From assembly GCF_014648075.1 (NCBI RefSeq), contig NZ_BMQK01000002.1, forward strand, positions 558,001-622,000: 64,000 nt of DNA, given 5' to 3'. This document shows, in pieces, positions 58,374-64,000 of the stretch. The DNA comes from Streptomyces ruber (GTDB lineage Bacteria > Actinomycetota > Actinomycetes > Streptomycetales > Streptomycetaceae). Each line of letters starts with the position of its first letter. Within the stretch, counting starts at the first letter, position 1. Made by a program: the position numbers and the translations under genes. The notes under the pieces are model-generated. The model did no database searches and was not told the DNA's origin. It saw nothing but the letters and a program-made list of their open reading frames with translations.

Positions 58374-59561
58374 GTGACGGCGATACCCAGCTTCACCGGC
58401 GACGCGAACCCCTACCGGGGCGGCGACCCGTACGCGGACTACCGCACCGCCGACTTCCCCTTCGCCCGGCACGTCGATCTCGCCGACCGCCGCCTCGGCG
58501 CCTCGGTCGTCGCGGCGAACGACGAGTTCTTCGCCCAGCGCGAGAACCTCCTGCTGCCCGGGCGCGCCGAGTTCGACCCGGAGCGCTTCGGGCACAAGGG
58601 CAAGGTCATGGACGGGTGGGAGACCCGGCGGCGGCGCGGCGTCTCGGCCGCCCATCCGTGGCCGGCGGCCGACGACCACGACTGGGCGCTGGTCCGCCTC
58701 GGCGTCCCCGGAGTGATCCACGGCATCGTCGTCGACACGGCCCACTTCCGCGGCAACCACCCGCGGGCGGTGTCCGTCGAGGGGGTCTCCGTACCGGGCT
58801 CGCCGTCGCCGGAGGACCTCCTCGCGGACGGCGTGCGGTGGACGACCCTGGTCCCGCGCACCCCGGTCGGCGGCCACGCGGCCAACGGCTTCGCCGTCCC
58901 GCCGACGCGGCGCTTCACGCACCTGCGCGTCAACCAGCACCCCGACGGGGGCATCGCGCGCCTGCGGGTGTACGGCGAGGCCGTGCCCGATCCCGCCTGG
59001 CTCGGCGCGCTGGGCACGTTCGACGTCGTCGCCCTGGAGAACGGCGGCCGGGTCGAGGACGCCTCCGACCTCTTCTACTCGCCCGCCGTCCACACCGTCC
59101 AGCCGGGCCGCTCCCGCAGGATGGACGACGGCTGGGAGACGCGCCGCCGCCGTGACCAGGGCAACGACTGGATCCGCTACCGGCTGGCCGCGCGGTCCGA
59201 GATACGGGCGATCGAGATCGACACGGCGTGTCTGAAGGGCAACGCGGCGGGCTGGGCGGCGGTGTCGCTGAGGGACGGCGAGACCGGCGAGACCGGTGAG
59301 ACCGGCGAAACCGGCGAAGCCGGTGAGGACAGCACCGGCGGTACGGGCGGTGAGTGGCGGGAGATCCTGCCCCGCACCCGCCTCCAGCCCGACACGAACC
59401 ACCGCTTCGTCCTCGGCGCGGCGGCCGTCGGCACCCACGCGCGCATCGACATCTACCCCGACGGGGGCATATCCCGGCTCCGCCTGCACGGTTCGCTGAC
59501 GCCGGAGGGGGCCGCCCGGCTCGAGGCGCGGTACCGGGAGTCGGAGGGCTCGGAGGGCTGA
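58374..59561 (+). CDS. alc: Allantoicase with an internal GET repeat
   Basis: 395 residues made of two allantoicase jelly-roll domains (about 8-190 and 200-395). Each carries a DGWETRRRR element (near 80 and 250), an IVVDTAHFRGNHP/IEIDTACLKGNAA element and an H-P/Y-P-DGGI(A/S)RLR(V/L)(Y/H)G element. It hydrolyses allantoate to ureidoglycolate and urea. GTG at 58374 with aaagg upstream. The second domain contains a run of Gly-Glu-Thr triplets (about 302-318) followed by Ser/Gly, an insertion between strands not needed for the fold. Confidence 0.92.
   Translation: MTAIPSFTGDANPYRGGDPYADYRTADFPFARHVDLADRRLGASVVAANDEFFAQRENLLLPGRAEFDPERFGHKGKVMDGWETRRRRGVSAAHPWPAADDHDWALVRLGVPGVIHGIVVDTAHFRGNHPRAVSVEGVSVPGSPSPEDLLADGVRWTTLVPRTPVGGHAANGFAVPPTRRFTHLRVNQHPDGGIARLRVYGEAVPDPAWLGALGTFDVVALENGGRVEDASDLFYSPAVHTVQPGRSRRMDDGWETRRRRDQGNDWIRYRLAARSEIRAIEIDTACLKGNAAGWAAVSLRDGETGETGETGETGEAGEDSTGGTGGEWREILPRTRLQPDTNHRFVLGAAAVGTHARIDIYPDGGISRLRLHGSLTPEGAARLEARYRESEGSEG
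59278..59326 (+). repeat. In-frame 9-bp repeat inside alc (Gly-Glu-Thr triplets)
   Basis: About five to six tandem 9-bp units of the form ggcgagacc or ggtgagacc encode GET-GET-GET-GET-GEA-GE. It maps to a probable surface loop of the second allantoicase domain. Being a multiple of three, unit gain or loss would keep the frame. Confidence 0.8.
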
Positions 59562-59704
59562 GCACGCGCCGGTGGTGAACGGGCGAGAACCTGTGACGAC
59601 CCGCCGGGCCCGGGTGAACTCCGTGAAAAGCAATCGGGGCGAGCCCGAGGAGCCGCTGCCGTTGTCATTGACATGCCATCGTCTACGCGGGTCACGATGG
59701 GCTC

Positions 59705-60130
59705 ATGCGATTCCCCCCACGCACAACCCGCCTCGGCGCGGCCGCCGCGCTCCTGTCCGCCCTGCTGGTCGGCGGCACCGTCACCGCCGCCGGCCCGGCC
59801 ACCGCCGCCGGCCCGGCCACCGCCGCCGACACGTCCGCCGCCGCGGTCGGCAGCGTCTGTTACAGCGACCTCCCGTCGCAGGCCCACGACACGCTCGACC
59901 TCATCGCGTCGGGCGGCCCCTTCCCCTACCCCCAGGACGGGACCGTCTTCCAGAACCGCGAGGGCATCCTGCCCGGCGAGGCCACCGGTTACTACCACGA
60001 GTACACGGTGGAGACCCCCGGCTCCGCCACGCGCGGTGCCCGCCGCATCGTCACGGGCGAGTCGTACCAGGAGGACTACTACACCGCGGACCACTACGCG
60101 TCGTTCGACCTGGTCGACCACGGCTGCTGA
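59705..60130 (+). CDS. Secreted guanyl-specific ribonuclease (RNase Sa/T1 family)
   Basis: 141 residues. A Sec signal peptide (RLGAAAALLSALLVGGTVTAA) and an Ala/Gly/Pro-rich spacer precede a mature enzyme from about residue 45. That part aligns by eye with RNase Sa: CYSDLPSQAHDTLDLIASGGPFPYPQDG, YYHEYTVETPG with the catalytic Glu, RRIVTGE with the catalytic Arg, DHYASF with the catalytic His, and a final Cys pairing with the first. It cleaves RNA after guanosine outside the cell. No barstar-type inhibitor gene lies next to it. ATG at 59705. Confidence 0.92.
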   Translation: MRFPPRTTRLGAAAALLSALLVGGTVTAAGPATAAGPATAADTSAAAVGSVCYSDLPSQAHDTLDLIASGGPFPYPQDGTVFQNREGILPGEATGYYHEYTVETPGSATRGARRIVTGESYQEDYYTADHYASFDLVDHGC

Positions 60131-60139
60131 TCCGCCGCC

Positions 60140-60171
60140 GATCCGGCCGGCCCGTCGCGGCCGGCCGGATC
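60140..60171. terminator. 13-bp perfect hairpin after the ribonuclease gene
   Basis: Arms 60140-60152 and 60159-60171, loop of 6 bases, beginning 10 bases after the RNase stop codon. A clear terminator candidate for that single-gene transcript. Confidence 0.8.
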
Positions 60172-60243
60172 CGCGGCTCCCGGCTGCGGCGGACAGGGCG
60201 ACGGACAGGCACGGGCAGCGCGACGCTTCTCGTGGACCCCGTA

Positions 60244-60275
60244 GCAGGACGGCAGGACGGCAGGACGGCAGGACG
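60244..60275. repeat. Four-unit 8-bp tandem repeat (gcaggacg)
   Basis: Four exact head-to-tail copies lie in the 235-bp gap between the ribonuclease and P450 genes, about 90 bases before the P450 start. Its length is suited to slippage; the role is unknown. Confidence 0.85.
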
Positions 60276-60365
60276 GGCACCGACGGGGCGGCCCGCGCGT
60301 TGGACGGTGTGGACGTGTCCTGCGGGCCGTACAGCGCGTGCCGCCCGTGACGGAGGGGAGGCCCC

Positions 60366-61595
60366 TTGGAGCCGCGGAACGAGCGGAACGAGCAGCCGGG
60401 ACGGATCGTCGACCTGGGGGAGTACGGACGCCGGTTCACCGAGGACCCGCATCCCGTCTACGCGGAGCTGCGCGAGCGCGGTCCGGTGCACCGGGTGCGG
60501 TTGCCGCCGCCGTTCGCCCAGGTGGAGGTGTGGCTCGTCGTCGGACACGAGGCGGCACGCGCGGCGCTCGCCGACGACCGGCTGTCCAAGGACGCGTCCA
60601 AGGACGTCTTCCAGGCCGGTGCCGCACTCGCCGACGGGCTGATCGGCAAGCACCTGCTGATCACCGATCCGCCGCAGCACACACGGCTGCGCCGGCTGAT
60701 CGCCCGGGAGTTCACCGGGCGGCGCGTGGAGCGGCTGCGGCCGCGGGTGCAGGAGATCACCGACGCGCTGCTCGACGCCATGCTGCCCGGCGGCCGCGCC
60801 GACCTCGTGGAGTCGTTGGCGTTCCCCCTGCCCATGACCGTCATCTGCGAGCTGCTGGGCGTGCCGGAGCTGGACCGGAAGGCGTTCCGCGCGCTGTCGA
60901 CGGAGCTGGTGGCGCCGACGCGGGAGGACGACGGGTACGACACGGTCGTCCGGCTCGCCGCCTACCTGGACGAGCTGATCGAGGAGAAACGGTCCGCCCC
61001 GTCCGCGTCCACGGACGACCTGCTGGGCGATCTGATCCGGACCACGGACGAGGACGGCGACCGGCTGTCGGCGGCGGAACTGCGCGGCATGGCGTTCGTG
61101 CTGCTCGTCGCCGGCCACGAGACGACGGTGAACCTCATCGCCAACGGCGTGCACGCGCTGCTCACCCACCCCGGCCAGCTCGCCGCGCTGAGGGCGGACA
61201 TGAGTCTGCTCGACGGGGCGGTGGAGGAGATCCTGCGGTACGAGGGTCCCGTGGAGAACGCCACGTTCCGCTACGCCGCCGAGTCGTTCGACCTCGCCGG
61301 GACGCCGGTCGCGGCGGGTGAGCGGGTGATGATCGGGCTGACGGCCGCCGACCGCGACGGCAGCCGCTTCCCGGAACCGGACCGTTTCGACATCCGCCGC
61401 GCACCCCAGGGCCACCTCGCCTTCGGCCACGGCATCCACTTCTGCCTGGGCGCCCCGCTGGCCCGCATGGAGGGCCGCGTCGCCCTGCGCTCCCTGCTGG
61501 AGCGCTGCCCGGACCTGGCGCTGGACGGCCGGCCGGACGACTGGCTGCCGGGGATGCTGATGCGGGGGCTGCGGAGGCTGCCGGTGCGGTGGTAG
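60366..61595 (+). CDS. Cytochrome P450
   Basis: 409 residues from TTG at 60366 with ggggagg 5 bases upstream. I-helix VLLVAGHETTVNLIANG near 245, E-x-x-R in EEILRYEGPVEN near 285, and haem loop FGHGIHFCLGAPLARMEG near 357 with the ligand Cys. It resembles CYP107-type bacterial enzymes. No ferredoxin or biosynthetic partner lies beside it, so the substrate cannot be assigned. It is convergent with the Gfo/Idh gene and is not part of the anthracycline cluster by position. Confidence 0.85.
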   Translation: MEPRNERNEQPGRIVDLGEYGRRFTEDPHPVYAELRERGPVHRVRLPPPFAQVEVWLVVGHEAARAALADDRLSKDASKDVFQAGAALADGLIGKHLLITDPPQHTRLRRLIAREFTGRRVERLRPRVQEITDALLDAMLPGGRADLVESLAFPLPMTVICELLGVPELDRKAFRALSTELVAPTREDDGYDTVVRLAAYLDELIEEKRSAPSASTDDLLGDLIRTTDEDGDRLSAAELRGMAFVLLVAGHETTVNLIANGVHALLTHPGQLAALRADMSLLDGAVEEILRYEGPVENATFRYAAESFDLAGTPVAAGERVMIGLTAADRDGSRFPEPDRFDIRRAPQGHLAFGHGIHFCLGAPLARMEGRVALRSLLERCPDLALDGRPDDWLPGMLMRGLRRLPVRW

Positions 61596-61629
61596 GCGCC
61601 GGGCGGCAGCCCGGCCGCACCGGCTCCCG

Positions 61630-62640
61630 TCAGTGCGGCGCCCCGGTGATCTCACCGACGTTCACCGGGCGCCGTTCCTGGCGGGAGAGCTCACAGGCCT
61701 CGGCGATGCGCAGGGCCTGCAGGGCGTCACGGCCGTCGCACGGGTTGGCGCGCTCCCCGCGGACCACCTCCACGAACGCGGTCAGCTCCGCCTCGTACGC
61801 GGGCCCGAAGCGGTCCAGGAAACCGGTGTACGGCTTGTCGGCGGGCGGGGGCCCGGCCGGCTCCGTGGACGCGATCGGCGTGCGGTCGTCCAGGCCGACC
61901 GCCACCGTGTCGAGCTCGCCGGCGAGCTCCATGCGGACGTCGTACCCGGCGCCGTTCTGCCGTGCCGCGGTCGCGGTGGCGAGGGTGCCGTCCTCGAGGA
62001 TGAGGACCGCCGCGGCCGCCGCGTAGTCCTCCGCCTCGCGGAACATCGCGGGTCCGGTGTCCGACCCGGTCGCGTACACCTCGGCGACCTCCTGCCCGGT
62101 CACCCACCGCAGGACGTCGAAGTCGTGGATCAGGCAGTCCCGGTAGATCCCACCGGACAGCGGCAGGTACCCGGCGGGCGGCGGCGCCTGGTCCGCCGTC
62201 AGCGCCCGTACGCTGTGCAGCCGCCCGAGCCGTCCCGACCGCACGGCCTCCCGCGCGGCGGCGTACCCCGGGTCGAAACGGCGCTGGAAGCCCATCTGGA
62301 GCTCGGTCCCGGCCGCGTCCACCTCGGCCAGCGCGTGCAGCGTGCCCGGCAGGTCCAGGGCGATGGGCTTCTCGCAGAACACCGGCAGTCCCGAACGCGC
62401 CGCCCGGCCGATCAGCTCGGCGTGGGCCGCGGTCGCCGCGGTGATCACCACGGCGTCCACGCCCCAGGTGAAGATCTCGTCGACCCCGGGCGCCGCCGTC
62501 TCGCCCAGACGGTCCGCGAGCTCCTGGGCCCGCCCCCGGTCGACGTCCGTGACGATGAGCGAGCCGACGTCCCGGTGGCGGCTGAGCGTGGCCGCGTGGA
62601 ACGTGCCGATGCGACCCGCGCCTATGAGTCCGATGCGCAT
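61630..62640 (-). CDS. Gfo/Idh/MocA oxidoreductase (inositol 2-dehydrogenase-like)
   Basis: 336 residues. N-terminal Rossmann fold with GLIGAGRIGTFHAATL near 4-19, the conserved EKP in PVFCEKPIALDLPG near 92, and the catalytic DxxxH-type block GGIYRDCLIHDFDVLRWVTG near 160. It resembles IolG-type inositol or sugar dehydrogenases that act on free or phosphorylated cyclitols with NAD. ATG at 62640 is chosen because MRIGLIGAGRIG is the standard opening; no Shine-Dalgarno is visible. It is divergent from a GntR regulator, which probably controls it. Confidence 0.85.
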   Translation of the reverse strand: MRIGLIGAGRIGTFHAATLSRHRDVGSLIVTDVDRGRAQELADRLGETAAPGVDEIFTWGVDAVVITAATAAHAELIGRAARSGLPVFCEKPIALDLPGTLHALAEVDAAGTELQMGFQRRFDPGYAAAREAVRSGRLGRLHSVRALTADQAPPPAGYLPLSGGIYRDCLIHDFDVLRWVTGQEVAEVYATGSDTGPAMFREAEDYAAAAAVLILEDGTLATATAARQNGAGYDVRMELAGELDTVAVGLDDRTPIASTEPAGPPPADKPYTGFLDRFGPAYEAELTAFVEVVRGERANPCDGRDALQALRIAEACELSRQERRPVNVGEITGAPH

Positions 62641-62642
62641 GG

Positions 62643-62714
62643 GACAAAAGTGGAGGCGGGCCCGCCGCCCTGTCAATCACTCTGCCCCTGCTTTGTGCTT
62701 TTGTGCTTTTGTTC
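62643..62714. promoter_or_regulatory. Repeated CTTTTGT / ACAAAAG elements in the divergent gap
   Basis: ACAAAAG occurs just upstream of the oxidoreductase start (about 62644-62650). Its complement CTTTTGT occurs as direct repeats at about 62698-62704 and 62707-62713, next to a degenerate copy at 62691. The T-rich stretch stands out in a very GC-rich context. Candidate binding sites for the neighbouring GntR regulator. Confidence 0.45.
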
Positions 62715-62801
62715 TTTCGTCGTATTGTTCAGACGTTCGGACGACGTGACGACCTGACCGCACAACTTCCCGTCCACCAGCACCGGGGCTACGCTCGGCC
62801 C

Positions 62802-63563
62802 GTGCCGAAACCAGAAGTGGACCCGACCGTGCCGCTCCAGCTCAGCGTCGACCGCAACAGCCCGGTCCCGCTGTACTTCCAGCTGTCGCAGCAGCTGGAG
62901 GCCGCGATCGAGCGGGGCGCGCTGACCCCGGGCAGCCTGCTGGGCAACGAGATCGAACTCGCCGGGCGGCTCGGCCTGTCCCGGCCGACCGTCCGCCAGG
63001 CCATCCAGTCCCTCGTCGACAAGGGCCTGCTGGTCCGCCGTCGCGGCGTCGGCACCCAGGTCGTGCACAGCCAGGTCAAACGACCGCTCGAGCTCAGCAG
63101 TCTGTACGACGACCTGGAGGCGGCCGGACAGCGCCCCGCGACCCGGGTGCTCGCCAACACCGTGGTGCCCGCCACCGCCGAGGTGGCCGCCGCGCTGGGC
63201 GTCGGCGAGGGCGGCGAGGTGCGGCGCGTGGAGCGGCTGCGGCTGGCCCACGGCGAGCCGATGGCGTACCTGTGCAACGTGCTGCCCGTCGGCCTGCTCG
63301 ACCTGGAGTCCGGGCAGCTCGAGGAGACCGGCCTGTACCGGCTGATGCGTGCCGCAGGCATCACCCTGCACAGCGCGCGGCAGGCCGTCGGCGCCCGCGC
63401 CGCCACCCGCGCGGAGGCCGAGCGCCTCGACGAACCGGAGGGCGCGCCCCTGCTCACCATGGAGCGCACCACTTTCGACGACACGGGCCGCGCGGTGGAG
63501 TTCGCCACCAACGTGTACCGCGCCTCGCGCTACTCGTTCGAGTTCCAGCTCCTGGTCCGCTAG
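62802..63563 (+). CDS. GntR-family regulator (HutC/UTRA type)
   Basis: 253 residues. Winged helix at 18-85 (VPLYFQLSQQLEAAIERGALTPGSLLGNEIELAGRLGLSRPTVRQAIQSLVDKGLLVRRRGVGT) and a UTRA effector domain at 100-250 (RVERLRLAHGEPMAYLCNVLP, closing FATNVYRASRYSFEFQLLVR). GTG at 62802 has no ribosome site; a -10-like TACGCT at 62790-62795 would start RNA right at the GTG, so a leaderless mRNA is possible. It likely senses a sugar or cyclitol phosphate and controls the divergent oxidoreductase. Confidence 0.87.
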   Translation: MPKPEVDPTVPLQLSVDRNSPVPLYFQLSQQLEAAIERGALTPGSLLGNEIELAGRLGLSRPTVRQAIQSLVDKGLLVRRRGVGTQVVHSQVKRPLELSSLYDDLEAAGQRPATRVLANTVVPATAEVAAALGVGEGGEVRRVERLRLAHGEPMAYLCNVLPVGLLDLESGQLEETGLYRLMRAAGITLHSARQAVGARAATRAEAERLDEPEGAPLLTMERTTFDDTGRAVEFATNVYRASRYSFEFQLLVR

Positions 63564-63661
63564 CGTTCGGGTGCCCGGCTCGCGGTCCGCCGGCGGTGCG
63601 GCGGCGGCAACGCGGACGCCCCACGGCGCGCCCGGCGGGTGCGTAGGGCAGAATCGGCGCG

Positions 63662-64000
63662 ATGAGCACCTACCGCGACTTCACACACCGCGGCTCCGCC
63701 CGGGCCACCGTCCTGCGGACCGTGGGCACGCGCGAGCGCCGTTCGCACCTGTCCGCGCCCCGCGTACCCACGGTCGGCATCGACATCGGCGGTACGAAGG
63801 TGATGGCGGGCGTCGTCGACGCCGACGGCACCATCCTGGAGAAGCTCCGCACGGAGACGCCCGACAAGTCCAAGAGCCCCCAGGTCGTCGAGGACACCAT
63901 CGTCGAACTGGTCCTGGACCTCTCCGACCGGCACGACGTGCACGCCGTCGGCATCGGCGCGGCCGGCTGGGTCGACGCCGACCGCAACCGCGTCCTGTTC
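63662..64000 (+). CDS. ROK-family sugar kinase (partial, N-terminus)
   Basis: 113 residues to the window edge. After a 36-residue leader (STYRDFTHRGSARATVLRTVGTRERRS) the ASKHA phosphate-1 loop appears in TVGIDIGGTKVMAGVVDADG, and AVGIGAAGWVDADRNRVLF is the next conserved block. It is a glucokinase-like ROK protein; ROK kinases phosphorylate glucose or related sugars with ATP. The Zn-binding ROK signature would lie beyond the end. ATG at 63662 has a weak ribosome site. Confidence 0.85.
   Translation, partial: MSTYRDFTHRGSARATVLRTVGTRERRSHLSAPRVPTVGIDIGGTKVMAGVVDADGTILEKLRTETPDKSKSPQVVEDTIVELVLDLSDRHDVHAVGIGAAGWVDADRNRVLF

Noticed and set aside
60366..61595. The right-flank P450 as part of anthracycline tailoring
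   Set aside because: It lies nearly 10 kb beyond dnmL, past housekeeping genes of the allantoin block, and has no DnrI-like array before it.

Overview
The window is chromosomal DNA of a Streptomyces or very close relative. G+C and third-position GC are very high, GTG and TTG starts are frequent, ATGA/GTGA translational coupling is common, and the right flank carries a typical actinomycete allantoin/glyoxylate block (aceB, allR, allB, alc). No rRNA, tRNA, CRISPR array, insertion sequence or phage gene was seen.

Left flank (1-10.2 kb): the tail of a charged helical protein; a divergent MFS exporter/TetR pair with a palindrome between them; a PLP aminotransferase; an HxlR-type regulator; a 12-copy ~27-bp tandem repeat ending in a hairpin; an exported VWA protein with a membrane-anchored partner; and two divergent half-size NIS siderophore synthetases (IucA/IucC family).

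Centre (10.4-50.7 kb): an apparently complete daunorubicin/baumycin-type anthracycline cluster in the order I remember for Streptomyces peucetius. It encodes a type II PKS (dpsABCDEFGHY, with a Ser-118/His-297 DpsC-type KASIII), post-PKS steps (dnrG, C, D, E, F, P, K, U, V, doxA), deoxysugar synthesis (dnmL, M, T, J, U, V, Z), two glycosyltransferases (dnmS with its haem-less P450 partner dnmQ, and dnrH), resistance (drrA, drrB and UvrA-like drrC) and regulation (dnrI SARP, dnrN, dnrO). Inferred flow: a propionate-primed decaketide goes to aklanonic acid (dnrG), its methyl ester (dnrC), aklaviketone (dnrD), aklavinone (dnrE) and epsilon-rhodomycinone (dnrF). Glycosylation by DnmS/DnmQ follows, then demethylesterification (dnrP), 4-O-methylation (dnrK) and C-13/C-14 oxidation (doxA, dnrV).

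The unusual part is 39.9-42.7 kb: a TylCIII/EvaC-type sugar 3-C-methyltransferase and a Berberine-bridge/AknOx-type bicovalent-FAD oxidase sit between dpsY and drrB. Daunosamine synthesis needs neither. Together with dnmT, J, U, V the methyltransferase completes an epi-vancosamine-type pathway, whose product is a known kind of substrate for the nitrososynthase DnmZ. I infer that this strain makes a second, branched amino sugar that DnmZ and then perhaps the oxidase modify on a DnrH-glycosylated anthracycline. Five divergent intergenic regions of the cluster carry 11-bp-phased heptamers resembling DnrI boxes.

Right flank (50.7-64 kb): a frame-shifted PAS-domain remnant at the cluster edge; a HipA-like kinase and a SelW-like redox protein; the allantoin/glyoxylate block with a shared palindrome upstream of aceB and allB; an RNase Sa-type secreted ribonuclease; a P450; a Gfo/Idh/MocA oxidoreductase divergent from a GntR regulator; and the start of a ROK sugar kinase. 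Gene symbols and family statements rest on motif recognition and memory, not on any search.
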